Source: Proteromonas lacertae (Eukaryota; Sar; Bigyra; Opalinata; Proteromonadidae). From it: 64,000 nt of DNA. Of this stretch, positions 33,543 through 45,503 are shown piece after piece. The notes under the pieces were generated by a model. The model made no database searches, was not told where the DNA came from, and was given only the letters and a program-made list of their open reading frames with translations. Location: positions 1 through 64,000 of the forward strand of contig NGBS01000303.1 in assembly GCA_002245135.1 (NCBI GenBank), given 5' to 3'. The position numbers were made by a program, and so were the translations under genes. Positions within the stretch are counted from its first letter, which is position 1. The number at the start of each line of letters is the position of its first letter.

Positions 33543-33888
33543 ATGCTTGAAACGACAGCAACAACCGATCCATCTTCAATAACATCAACAGAACAAAAAC
33601 AAAAGTTTGTGTAATAAAAACGAAATTCAGAATGACGTTTTAGCCTCATTGTTTTAAGCCTAAAAAAAACCCAAAATACCAGCTTATTTTGCATCTTCTT
33701 AAAAGAAGTAAGCAAAACCCCCACACACTGTATATACATTTCTTATTTTATTTTTATATTATACCTATGGCCTCATTAATATTTGTGGCTATTTGCTTTA
33801 CTTACACATTGTTTTGTTCTCATTCTTATTATGTATAGTTTATAACCCTTGTTATGGATATTGCATTCATCAACTACGCCCATCATGA
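33543..33888 (+). promoter_or_regulatory. Candidate upstream ORF in the SAM decarboxylase leader
   Basis: An ATG at 33543 opens a frame that, over candidate introns 33609-33643 and 33708-33838, encodes about 59 residues starting 'MLETTATTDPSS' and ending 'YCIHQLRPS'. Its TGA (33886-33888) overlaps the ATG of the enzyme gene (33885-33887) as ATGA. Without the first intron it stops after 23 codons. A second upstream frame, 33854-33901 (15 residues, 'MDIAFINYAHHELPP'), overlaps the enzyme start in another frame. Upstream ORFs that lower translation when polyamines are high are known for this gene in plants and mammals. The splice sites are inferred, so the exact peptide is uncertain. Confidence 0.5.
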
Positions 33889-34970
33889 ACTCCCCCCATA
33901 GCGCTCCAGATATATCAGGATTTGAAGGTCCTGAGAAAATCCTAGAAATTGTCTTTGACGTACCTACTTCTTCAGAAGGCTTACGTTCAATTCCAAGATC
34001 AGAATGGGATGAAATACTGTCACTTGCACATTGTGCAATAGTAGACTATGAATCAAACAATTTTTTTGATTCATACATCCTATCTGAATCTAGCTTATTT
34101 GTTTATCCCCAAAAATTATTAATCAAGACTTGTGGAACAACAACATTATTGAAAGTCATACCCAGATTAAAAGATTATGCAAAGAACAATGATCATGCTA
34201 TTAAATGGGTATGTTACAGTAGAAAGAACTTCATCTTCCCTCAAAATCAGAAATCTCCTCACAAAAACTTCAGTGAGGAAGTTCGTTTCTTAGAAGAGGA
34301 ATTATTAGATGGTGAAGCTTACATTTTAGGTCCAGTAACGAGTGATCATTGGTTTTGCTACGTATCTGACCAATTAGGTGATACCTGTGAGAATTACCGT
34401 GATGTAACAATGAATCTAATGATGTATGATATGGATAGCACTGTTGCTAAACAATTTTATAAAGATGATGATTATACCAATGTTGATGATGTTACAGTCA
34501 AAAGTGGTATTGGTGATTTATTACCAGGTTCAAAGATCCATGCATTTATGTTCGATCCTTGTGGTTACAGTATGAATGGTTTAAAAGATAACTGTTATTG
34601 GACAATCCATGTTACTCCTGAATCTCACTGTAGTTATGTTAGTTTTGAAACTAATATGAAAATGAAAGATTACAATCAATTAATTCAAAAGGTATTGGAA
34701 GTATTCAAGCCAGGTAGATTTACATTATCCTTCTTCGCTGATGAAAATGGATTAAAAGACTTATCAGCTGAACCATATCGTAATAAAACCTTTACTTATC
34801 CAGAAACTGGTAAATTATATTATAGAACTAATGTTGCTATGACGAATATTACAGGAGGTTATATTAATGGTGTTGGGAACTTTATATGTGGAAAAAGTGA
34901 AAAAGATGCTCAAATTAGAGGAAAGAAACATACTGCTAAATGTCTTGATATGGTTATTGGGGAATTGTAA
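33885..34970 (+). CDS. AMD1: S-adenosylmethionine decarboxylase proenzyme
   Basis: 361 residues from the ATG at 33885. The proenzyme cleavage site 'LSESS' (E68|S69) generates the pyruvoyl cofactor from Ser, and 'KTCGTT' holds the catalytic Cys (C83), both aligned with the human enzyme (E67|S68, C82). Other family blocks are 'SDHWFCYV' and 'MNGLKDNCYWTIHVTPE'. It makes decarboxylated S-adenosylmethionine, the aminopropyl donor for spermidine and spermine. The coding exon has no intron, but the leader seems to contain one or two introns and overlapping upstream ORFs that fit polyamine-dependent translational control. Length and residues indicate a functional eukaryotic-type enzyme. Confidence 0.95.
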   Translation: MNSPHSAPDISGFEGPEKILEIVFDVPTSSEGLRSIPRSEWDEILSLAHCAIVDYESNNFFDSYILSESSLFVYPQKLLIKTCGTTTLLKVIPRLKDYAKNNDHAIKWVCYSRKNFIFPQNQKSPHKNFSEEVRFLEEELLDGEAYILGPVTSDHWFCYVSDQLGDTCENYRDVTMNLMMYDMDSTVAKQFYKDDDYTNVDDVTVKSGIGDLLPGSKIHAFMFDPCGYSMNGLKDNCYWTIHVTPESHCSYVSFETNMKMKDYNQLIQKVLEVFKPGRFTLSFFADENGLKDLSAEPYRNKTFTYPETGKLYYRTNVAMTNITGGYINGVGNFICGKSEKDAQIRGKKHTAKCLDMVIGEL

Positions 34971-35120
34971 ATATAGATAATAAATGTATCTTTTTCCCTT
35001 TTTATTATTATTATGAGTCGTTTTTAGCAGTGTAATAAATTTTAACATTTTCTTCTTTTTTATTTTTTATAAATTGATTTTATTTTTGTTAATATTATAA
35101 AAAAAACAATTAAACATGTA

Positions 35121-38100
35121 TTAATTAAAAAATGATAATGTAAATAGAGCAACTTTTCTAATCTCTTCATTTTCATTACTAATCAGTGGTTTGATATACT
35201 TCATTGGGTCTAATAACATTATTTCCGTGTAGTAATTCTGAGATAATAATCGAATTATACAACAAACGTTTTGAATTAGTATTTCATTGTTTGATAATAA
35301 CATATTGAGTAATTCTTTCATTATATTATTATATGACATTATAAACACATGATTATCTTTTCTTTGGGATAAATTACTCAATATACATACAGTCATTATC
35401 TTCACTTCCATATTTGGATTATTTAAATACTTGATCAAATAACTTAAACCATTTTCATTCACAAATAATTTCTGATTATATGAATTCAATGTGATATTTC
35501 TAATGATATTTAACACTACCAATAATATATCTAATTCTTCTGTATTTAGTAATGGTATAAGCACTCTAATTCCTCCTTTATTGGCTATTATTACTTGATT
35601 CTCATTATCTCCATGATCAACTAATAAGATTCTACTATCTTCGTGATTTCTACTCAAATTGTTTAATATTTTACAGAGAATCAGTGTCAATTGTGAGTTT
35701 TCTGATCTTCGTAGTTTGTGTAGAATTATTGATATTCCATTAAACTCATTTATTAATACATGATATGAAACTATAAAATAATACAATTATATAAATACAA
35801 TTTTGTGAAAGTGATTCTAATACAGATGCATATCCAACATCACTGGATGGTTGATAGGATGAATTGCTATTATAAACAGAATCTTTGTCCAAATAGTTGA
35901 GTATATTCTGAATGAATTGAGGAGTAATTTGTTGATTTAATATTGAGTTATGATTATTATTATTATTATTACTTATACTGTAGTTGAATATATCTTTGAT
36001 GATAAGACATGTTTTATTCTCAATTTCATTGTTTATTCCTTGCTTATCAAGAATTGTCATTAACACTCTTATATTGCTATTATCAAAATAATTAACTAAT
36101 GGATCTATTGAATATATTATAATAAATAATACAAAGATATAAATATAAATATAAATATACAATTCTGATTAATCTTTAAAAGAAGATTCAATGTTGCTTC
36201 TAATATTTCATTATTTTCACTATTCAATAGTTTAAATATAACAGCAACACCTTCATTCTTAATTATTTCATTTTGAGATTCTTTCAAAAGACATAATTTG
36301 TTTAATATATCCATTGAATTGAGAATCAATTCTTCATTATTATTGTCAATATACTTTAATAAACTGAATATCACATTATATTTGATTAAGAATTGAATTA
36401 TCTCATCTAATAATATGATAAAATAAAATAACTAACTTATACTGTTATATGGTAAATTCTTTATCACTTCAGTAATAGACACTTGGAAATCGATTTTGTC
36501 AGTGTTTAGATATAATAATAATTGTGTCAAATCATGTTCTATGTTTATTTCTATTTCATCAAGTTTAATTATTAATAATTTGCTTACAACATTACATATA
36601 AGTATTTTTGTATTGAATGAATAATTATTGAGTTGTTGGAATAATAGAGGAATGAGAGTAAGATATTTTGAGACAAAATCAGTATTTACTATAATAAAAT
36701 AAACAAGAATATAAAAAATACTATTGGATATTATATTGAAGACTATTTTGAGTATATTGGTAGTTAGTTCTTCATTCTCATTCTCTATGCATTTCTGTAG
36801 TATTGAGATTAGATTATCAACTTCATTTATTAGATTAGAATCTAAATAGATAAATAAAATAATAATTATACATTTAATAGACAGATTAATTAGTAATTTA
36901 GAATTACTTACTTTTACTCCAATATTATCATTCTCCAAACACTGTATTAATGTAGAAACATAACTATTCTCAACTATTACATCTTCACTCATTTCTCCAT
37001 TGTTAATACAGTTATACAAGATAGTACATGCAAGACACTGTATTTCTGTATTTGTATTTTGTTTTAAAAAATTCATTATTTTCACTATATTATCGAAATC
37101 ATCAAATTTTATCTTATTATTTTCTATACATATCACAATAATAAAACTTATTATACTGTTAGATAATAGATATTTGAGTATAGAAAGTGATTCAATCTGT
37201 ATCTTTACATTTGGTATATCAATCCATTTAAATATATCATTTATTATATTATTACTCAATAACGTTGGATGATATTCAACTAAATATATAATATAATATA
37301 TAAAAGACTATATATATACATTCAATAGAGCAGTTCTTTATTATTGTAACTATATTTATAGCCAATTCTGAATCATTAATATTATTACTATTTGATAATA
37401 ACAAACTAGCACCTTTGTTCAATATAAAGTATTCTTTTCCTTTTACTATTCAATATATAAATATAAATAGAATGATATATATATATATATATACATGTTG
37501 TTGTTATGAGTGATAATGTTTCTGTTGAATATATTAATAACAATCTGTTATTGCATTGGATATATTTTACAAGTATATTCATTATATTCGATTTTAGTAA
37601 TATATTATTATTATTATTATTGATTTTGTACCAATCATTTATTCTTTTACAAAACTCAGTGCTTAGTTCAATATCATCATTTTCTATTTCATTATAACAG
37701 ATTAAATAAAATAATATACTTGATTCTATATAGTGGAATATATTATCATTAATTATATTATTTGATAAATATTCGATTAATAAATCAATAACAAATGAAT
37801 TTCCCAATAATATGTGTATTTGATTGATATAACTAACTATTAATAAAAATAAATAAATAAATAAATATACAATTAATGGTGAATAATGTTAATACTTTAA
37901 TAATCGTTGAATGATATGATTCTGGCAGAATTCTACTCATTTCTATTAACTTTTGAAATGAATTTACTAAAACTTCATTTGATATTACTATTAAAAATAA
38001 ATAAATAAAAAATATTCATACAATTAAACGAAATATGTAATCTTTTGATTATAATAAATGTTATTAGTGAAATCATATTATTATTCGATTGTAATAATGG

Positions 38101-38583
38101 GACTATATAGGATATGTAATCAATTGATAATAATATTCTTATATCAATATCACTAATCTCATCTGAATCAGGTAATTGATTGGATAGTTTATTATATATC
38201 TTATTTAATGATTCGTTATTTGAATTCAATATGGTTGGTAATGGTTCAATGATTTCTTGCTTTATTGATACTTTTTCTGGTGTTAATTCTTTTGTTTTTT
38301 CATTTTGTTTGTGTTTATGATGATGATGTTTATGATGATGATGTTTTGATCTATTATCATTGGATACTTGCTGTTGTTGTTGTTGTGGTGGTGGAGGAGG
38401 TGGTGGTTGTAAATAGATTATTGTTGGTTGAGTTTGTTGTGGTTGTGATTGTTGAATTGTTGGAATATACATTGGCATTTGATATTGTGGTAGTGATGGT
38501 GGATTTTGATATATTTGTGGTGGTATCTGTTGATAATTCATTGATTGAGTAGATGGTGGAGATGGAATAGGAGTAGATTGAGG

Positions 38584-38632
<49 letters not shown>

Positions 38633-40034
38633 ATTTGTAATGGAGGAATTTGCATTGGCTGTGGTTGAATCTCGTTTTGTATTGGTGGAGATATAGATAT
38701 TGTTGGTTTAACTTCTTCTTCTTCACTATTGTGTAACGACTGTTGTTGTTGTTGTTGTTGAATAATTGGTTGTGTTGCTTTTAATGATTGATGTGATAAT
38801 GATTTGGATGATTCTGATTTTGAATGATCAAATGATTGAGATAATATAACATTATTATTATTATTATTAGATTGTAAGTTTCTATTATTGATATTATTTT
38901 CATCATATAATATATCATCACCTGATATATGTTTCTGACTATCAATTCTACCTAAATCATTACCACTCATACTATTATCAAATTGTTCTTCAAAACTATC
39001 ATTCATTTCAGATTTATATAATTCCTCTGGTTTATTGTTGTTATTGTTAGGAATTTCTTCTTCTTCTACTTCTTCTACTTCATTATTATTATTATTATTA
39101 TTTGAATATTTATTATATTCATTGAATGGAATTACAGGTGGTGGTTCTTTAGATTCTTCTATACTATCATTTTCATTATTTATATCATTATTATTTTCTA
39201 CTTCATATAACTTATCAAAATCATTATCGTAGGATGGTTCATCATTGAAATTATTATCATCAATTTGTTGTTGTTGTTCTTCTTCTTCTACTTCTACATT
39301 AGTATTATCAACATAAGATTCAAATGGTTCGATTGATTTATTTGTATTTTCATTTTCTTCTTGTTGATTATTATCATTATCATATATTCGTTCTTCTTCT
39401 TCTTCTCCTTCTTGATATTGATTTGGATGTGGTGTTGAATCATATTCATTTTGAGATGGAGAGATAGTTGGAATTGGAGTTGGTGGTATTTCTTTCTTTG
39501 GTTTATATGCTTCATCATCATTTAATATATTATCGATTGAATCACTCACATCAAACTTTGTTGTTGGAGTATCTGCTGCTTTTTGTAATATATCATCAAC
39601 TGCAGCTATCACTGCATTCTTTACTTTTTTAGGTTTTTTATCTATCCATTTATATATCATTCAATATTTTATATTTTTATACTGGCTTTTTTATTTTCTA
39701 TTTCTTGAAGTTTTGCTTGACGTTTCTCTTCTCGTAATTTACGACGCTCTTCCATCATACGTCTCTCATTCTCATTATTACTTGAAGAAGAACCAAAAAC
39801 AGAATCTTCTTCAGAAGCATCACTCTTTTCGGCTTTATTCAGAAAATCAAATGCATAATCATCTTGAGACTATCATATATATTTTTGATGTTTATGAGTA
39901 TATACTACTTCGTTAGAAGTGTCATAAGTTGAACTTTTCTGAGATTTCTTCTTCTTGTTTTTCTTCAATAGTGATATTGCACCTTTTGGTTGAATTTCTT
40001 CTTCATCATCATCTCCAAACACATTAAAAGACAT
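35121..40034 (-). CDS. Giant armadillo-repeat protein with polyQ/polyN region
   Basis: Ten exons joined in frame (39906-40034, 39683-39869, 38022-39641, 37871-37987, 37495-37836, 37320-37445, 36437-37279, 36161-36406, 35799-36104, 35121-35770) give about 1521 residues. Residues 1-640 are disordered: acidic, Lys-rich near 'KKNKKKKSQK', with Asn runs, a 17-Gln run near 38584-38634, Pro/Gln stretches and a His-rich block ('HHHHKHHHHKHKQ'). The C-terminal 870 residues are helical ARM-like repeats ('LTLILCKILNNLSRN', 'LDILLVVLNIIRNITLN'). Two stretches in exon 7 could be 30- and 33-nt introns, as they look like introns but are in frame. A scaffold role is likely; I find no orthologue. Confidence 0.75.
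38584..38634. repeat. TTG/CAA trinucleotide microsatellite (polyQ)
   Basis: A run of about 17 TTG units read as Gln codons on the minus strand in the armadillo protein gene. Likely variable in length between strains. Confidence 0.8.
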
Positions 40035-40150
40035 TTTTCTAAATTTGAATTGTGAAACCACTCTATTTTTGAAAATTATAATAAAACCTTGATATATTTG
40101 TATGGAATATGTTAAATGTTATAAGAGAGTGTGATATGAATGTAGATGGT
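39993..40150. repeat. 158-bp direct repeat, copy 1 (contains 5' end of armadillo gene)
   Basis: Matches 41669-41826 with one mismatch. It covers the start codon and first ~14 codons of the armadillo protein gene plus about 115 bp upstream, probably its core promoter. Confidence 0.9.
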
Positions 40151-40635
40151 GTATTTGATGAGTTTGAACACTTTTAATGGTTTATGATGTAAAAGTGAAT
40201 ATTTAAAGAAGAGAGATTGAAAAGAATAATCGTATGATGTTAATTAAATGTGGACGATGATTAAAACGAAGTTTATTAAGTGTTTTAGCAAACTTAAAGC
40301 TAACTAGTGCTCTCCTTAGTTGAATGTAAAATGATGTAGTATATTTGCTAATTGAATGATATATGATGTTATATGAGATTTTATATCGTTATGAAATATG
40401 TTATAAAAAGGAAATTTAAGTGTAGTTTATTTCGATGTTGTATTTAGTAAGTTCCTATATGAAAGAATACTATGATGATGATTATAAATGATGATTATAA
40501 ATGATGATTTTATTTCCATATGCTTTATGTAAAAACTTCTGTGTAAATAGTTTTATGTAAATAATGAATAAACCAATAGTTTTCATCCAAATGTTTTAAT
40601 AAATACATAAAGATTATTTAGAGATTATTGATATA
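40151..40635. promoter_or_regulatory. Upstream region of family A copy 1
   Basis: 485 bp without a gene. It contains TTTATGTAAA at 40524-40533 and 40552-40561 and the block ACATAAAGATTATTT just before the start, all also present upstream of family A copy 2. Short tandem copies of 'ATGATTATAAATG' lie near 40480-40505. Shared sequence suggests a co-duplicated promoter. Confidence 0.45.
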
Positions 40636-41606
40636 ATGATTGCAGGTATAATATTTATACAATGAAATATACTTATTGCTGAATAGATAGATATTATACA
40701 ATCCAAATATATGAAGAATCAGAGAGAAATTCCAAAGCTTTAGCTGAAAATAATACAGAAAGTGAAAATTCAGATAATATTCAAGAGATTAAACCATCAA
40801 AAAATGTTGGTAAGAAAATACTTGTTTCTGAATCAAATCTACCTCAAACTAGTAAAAGAAAAGTTAAAGATGATGTGAATCACCTTCCCCTACTATATCG
40901 TGTTACAATAATTTTTGTTATGATTTGTTTAAAGATAATTTCATATGAAGGAATTTCTGTGAATAGAATGGAAGGAAATTCGTCATTATTAAATGAATCA
41001 AATATAAGTGATCATTCAATTAATTTCAATGAAACAGAAACAAAAGAAATAACAAATAAAAAAGGTTTAATAGATAGATTAATATCGAAAGATGAAATAA
41101 CTGGCGATATATATAAAGACAATTCAAATATACAATTTGAAATGAACTCTTATGGTTTATCCTCAGATGGTAAAACAATAAAGCATTACTATAAGTCATC
41201 ATTTCATACTTATTATTTAAATAAAGAAATAAATGAAGGAATATATCATTTAAAATTTAAATATAATGGAAAATATAAACTAACGCTTGGAATAATAACA
41301 CCAAAAAGTAAAAACAAAGATGATCATAATGAAAAATGTTCAATTAAAATATTTGATTCCTTTTCATATTTGTATGGATTATGTGGTGAAAAAATAATGA
41401 AAAGAAAAATGAAGAGTATTAAAGCACATAGTAATGGTGAATATGAATTAATAATAAATATGAAAGAGAGAAGTATGAGTATAAGACACAATGACGGAAA
41501 AGAGATGATATTGTTTAGAAATATACCATCAAATGTAATTCCATATGTTGAATTATGGAATGAAAATGACACAGTGAGATTAATTGATTCATTTAACAAA
41601 TTATAA
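40636..41606 (+). CDS. Family A protein, copy 1: type II membrane protein with SPRY-like domain
   Basis: Exons 40636-40645 and 40687-41606 (41-nt intron) give 309 residues. About 75 polar residues precede one membrane segment ('VTIIFVMICLKIISYE'), a Ser/Asn-rich stretch and a C-terminal domain of about 130 residues with 'GIYHLKFKYNGKYKLTLGII' and 'SNVIPYVELWNENDTVRLID'. The pattern of a ligand-like beta sandwich ending in an induced-fit 'YELIINMKERSMSI' strand resembles SPRY/B30.2 domains, but that is my inference. No named family recognised. Copies 2 (46156) and 3 (broken, 50461) share the first ten coding bases, intron position and promoter. It is flanked by a 158-bp direct repeat. Confidence 0.7.
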
Positions 41607-41668
41607 TACTTATATTTTTATTATATTTAATTATATTTTTTAAAGTATTATTATATTTTTTGGGGTTA

Positions 41669-41826
41669 AATTTCTTCTTCATCGTCATCTCCAAACACAT
41701 TAAAAGACATTTTTCTAAATTTGAATTGTGAAACCACTCTATTTTTGAAAATTATAATAAAACCTTGATATATTTGTATGGAATATGTTAAATGTTATAA
41801 GAGAGTGTGATATGAATGTAGATGGT
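41669..41826. repeat. 158-bp direct repeat, copy 2
   Basis: Copy of 39993-40150 with one mismatch. Here the duplicated start codon and first codons of the armadillo gene lead into unrelated sequence on the left, so this copy is a non-functional 5' fragment. Confidence 0.9.
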
Positions 41827-42025
41827 ATAAGTAATTATATTAAAAAATGTCATAAATAAATTATGAAATAGTTTTATTACTAAATAATGAATTATATACA
41901 CATATATTATTGAAATGAATGGCTTATTCTGTTTTTTAAATGAAAATTCAAATCTATTTTGAAACAAACATAAGCTTGATTGAATATTTAAAAATTTGTT
42001 TTTTGAAAAAACTTATTCTTAAGTC

Positions 42026-44693
42026 ATGCAGAATGAACAATCTGAATCACCAATTAGTGATGATGACAATATTCCACCCCCAATAGTCAAACATTTATCA
42101 GATATACCAAACTTACCCATTACTAAAGAAACTAAATCATCACCATCAGAAAACAGTATTAGTGAAAATATAATAAAAGATGTAAGCGTTTACATTACTT
42201 TAAAGAAATTTGTAAATACCTTAGTAAGAAAACGAAAGACGAATGTGAATAACTATATAAGAACATGGAATATACTGGATACAAAATCAGAGAGTGTATA
42301 TTTGTGAATATATGTTTTTGAATAGGAATTAATAGAACTTGAGAATGAAAGAAAGAAAATCTCATTTAAATTAGCTGGATTAACATCATTATTTACAGTA
42401 AAATCAAAATCTGATAATTTTTTTGTAAATTATAAACCAATTGATATTTTAGACAATTATGAAGGAATAAAAATAGATTTTCCATTAGAAATGAGTAATA
42501 TAATGAAAGTGATTGAATATATAAAAGTAGGAAGTATAATTAATATTATTATTGTATAAAAAATAGAAATAATTCATAGTAATTATATAATGAAAGTAAT
42601 TCATGAAGTTGGAAAATATTATTTATATAAACCAAATATAGAAAGAATAGAAACTAAAGAAAATCACAAAATAACAGTCGTTGGTGATTTGCATGGTCAA
42701 TTACAAGATTTATTTACAATATTTGAATTGAATGGTTTGCCATGTCCAAATAATATTTATATATTTAATGGAGATTTTGTAGATCGAGGTAAAAATGGAG
42801 TAGAAATATTTTTTATAATCTGTTGTTTTAAGTTATTATATAAGAACAGTGTATATATAAATCGAGGAAATCATGAAAGTATGAGTATGAATAGTATTTG
42901 GGGATTTAGAGATGAAGTGTATATGAAATACCCTGAATGTAAAGAAGTGATGTATATCTTATTTAACGAAGTGTTTCATACGTTACCATTGGTGACATTG
43001 ATAAATGAAAGAATATTTATAGTTCACGGTGGAATTGGTGGTTTAATGGATGTTAATCTAAATGATATAAATGAAATAAATGTATATTATTTATTGTAAT
43101 TATTTTTTATAGAGATTTCGTGACATTCCATGTGATAAATTAAATAAAGAAAATTATATATTTGAATGCTTATTATGGAGTGATCCAAGACCAAGTAAGA
43201 ATTTTCCAGATGTTGTATATATGTATTAACATTTATTGTTTATTAGATGAATGAATATTTCAGACCAGCAAATCGTGGTGCTGGATTTGAATGGAGTTAT
43301 GGTTTAACTTTGTTATTCTGTCAATCGAATTGTATAAATTATATAATTCGATCTCATGAATGTGTTGATGAAGGATATGAAGTTTTACATCAAGGATTAG
43401 TTTATACTATATTTTCAGCTTCATTTTATTGTAATAGTAGTTGTAATAAAGGATCCTATTTGAATATAGATAATTCGTTAAGATTCTACCCACAAAATTA
43501 TTATAGTAAAACAATAGACAAATCTGACATTTCTTTGAAAATGAAAAACCAATTAGAAAATCTAAAGAAAGATGTAATAGAGAGAATAAAAGAATTGATT
43601 ATAACATATAAAGCTGATTTATATGAATGGTATACTCAAACAGATAAAGCAAAATCAGGTTATATAACGAAGTATGAATGGGCTTATAGTTTATATACAA
43701 CAACAAAATTTGATATTCCTTTTATATCTTATGCTAAAGAGTTAGTAACAATAGAAGAGAATGGTAAAATCAAATATTGTGATTTCTTAGATCGTTATTT
43801 ATTAGATGTAAAAGGATTAGATAAGAGTTGGTATGAAGATACTTTAATGAAAATATGTAAGAAATTGTTGTTAACATGTTCTTCATTGACAAAAGCATTT
43901 GAAGTATTTGATAAAAATGGAGATGGTGTTATTGAGTATGATGAATTTGAATCTGCTATAAAAGCACTAAATATTGGTTTGTCTAAAAGTCAAATATATG
44001 AATTAATGAGATATTTAGATACTGAGAGAGATAATAAGATAAATTATCGAGAGTTTACTGAAAAAGTAAAAATCACCTTTTCTTCTTTAAAAACTTCTAA
44101 TAGAAATGATCCTTGGATTCAATCATCATTCTCAAAAGTATTTTATAGTTATCTGTTTCTCATTTTATTAATAATAGATTGGTGAAGCATTATTCATTAA
44201 AAAAACTCCGCTTAAAGAAATTTTTGATGAATTTGACGAGAATAATGATAATCAATTGAATGAAGAAGAGTTTGTAAAATCAATAAAGAAATTAAATTTA
44301 GATTTTAGTGATGATGATTTAATAAAAATCTACAATGCAGTTGATGTAGATTCTTCTGGTTTATTAAACTATGAAGAATTCACAAATGCGTTTCAAATCT
44401 CTTTAAATGATTTAATTTATGGTTATAGAATTCCAGAGAATTTAGTATTAGAATTATATAAAAGACGAAGACAATTGCAATCCTTATTCAAATATTTTGA
44501 TTATAACAATGAACATAAATTGAAAAATGATGTATTTTTTTATGCAATTCAATCATATTCTCAATATCATTATTTACCATTTACAAATGATAATATTAAT
44601 GATATGATCAATTATATGGATAAAGATAAAGATGGATTTGTAGATTATAATGAGTTTTGTAATGCTTTTAAAGTACTTGATCTAGAAGCTTAG
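42026..44693 (+). CDS. PPEF: PPEF-like Ser/Thr phosphatase with EF-hands
   Basis: Six exons (42026-42295, 42326-42533, 42567-43081, 43113-43214, 43247-44137, 44178-44693) give 833 residues. After a variable N-terminus with a basic possible IQ-like segment ('YITLKKFVNTLVRKRKTNVN') the PPP catalytic core shows 'GDLHGQ', 'GDFVDRG', 'RGNHES' and 'VHGGIGG', the metal and phosphate ligands. The C-terminal half carries EF-hand loops: 'DKNGDGVIEYDEF', 'DTERDNKINYREF', 'DENNDNQLNEEEF', 'DVDSSGLLNYEEF' and 'DKDKDGFVDYNEF', plus one degenerate. This is the PPEF/RdgC design, with more EF-hands than animal members, implying calcium-regulated dephosphorylation. It lies between family A copy 1 and family B copy 1. 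Confidence 0.88.
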
Positions 44694-44879
44694 TATTGTT
44701 AAATAACTTTACAATTATTTCATTGATATATTGATTAGTGTCTTGTTATACCTCCTTCGTTTTGTATTATGCTTCTGCCTTATAATATTTGCTGATGCAT
44801 TTATATAACAATAACATGGTGTTGTTAATCAACAATTTGAAATATGAAATAACGACTATATTTATTGTAATCCAAAATA

Positions 44880-45503
44880 ATGAAATTCGTTATATTCTTC
44901 ATATTGCTTTCAATTTGCTTTTGCGACATTGATATGAGTGGTGTAGAAGCCAAATACGAAAATGGATATGTAGAAGCAAAAGGAGTTATAAAAATAACAA
45001 AACCAAGGAATATGTATGAGAATACAAGAATAAAGTTGGGATGCGTTGTAACTTATCAACGTGCAACACAGAATGATTTTTTAAATCCCAAAATATTCCT
45101 TATAACAAAGAATGAATGGGAGCAAGAAGTCCTCTATCATTCTACCACATTAAATACTCGAGGTAATTTATATACATGTGCATTGATTGAAGTGGATGAT
45201 TTTAACAAGATTTATTACTATCATGGAGTTAGTGAGGTTGTTATAAAGAACAATGTCAATTCACAGAAATATGTGAATTCACAGAACAATGTAGCTTCTC
45301 AAAACCATGATGATGGTTGGTGGTGTACTGTTGCTAAAGAATTTAATTATAATTCTAACAACTGGATGGCTAAGTTGTGTGGAGATAGTTGTAAATGTCA
45401 TATTTCTACAGCTGCTATCAATGGTTTGACTATAGCTTCACAAGTCTATTCCACTTTAAAATCTGATAAAAAAGAAGATGATAGAAGAAAGATCTATTAT
45501 TAA
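44880..45503 (+). CDS. Family B secreted Cys-rich protein, copy 1
   Basis: Single exon, 207 residues. Residues 1-15 are a signal peptide. The mature protein is beta-rich in its first 110 residues, with Cys in 'LGCVV' and 'YTCALIEV', then an Asn/Ser/Gln linker with tandem 'VNSQ' motifs and a Cys-rich end, 'WWCTVAKEF' and 'LCGDSCKCH'. Copy 2 at 47394 keeps all six of these cysteines, which suggests disulphide bonds and an extracellular fold. There is no membrane anchor. No known family. AACGACTATA lies 20 bp upstream of the ATG. Confidence 0.7.
   Translation: MKFVIFFILLSICFCDIDMSGVEAKYENGYVEAKGVIKITKPRNMYENTRIKLGCVVTYQRATQNDFLNPKIFLITKNEWEQEVLYHSTTLNTRGNLYTCALIEVDDFNKIYYYHGVSEVVIKNNVNSQKYVNSQNNVASQNHDDGWWCTVAKEFNYNSNNWMAKLCGDSCKCHISTAAINGLTIASQVYSTLKSDKKEDDRRKIYY

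Noticed and set aside
33536-33739. Minus-strand frame in the decarboxylase leader
   Set aside because: No homology-like content and it overlaps the better supported plus-strand leader.
38265-39521. Val/Leu-rich or Lys/Gln-rich frames over the polyQ/polyN region
   Set aside because: Trinucleotide repeats keep all frames open; the minus-strand Gln/Asn frame joins the armadillo exons.
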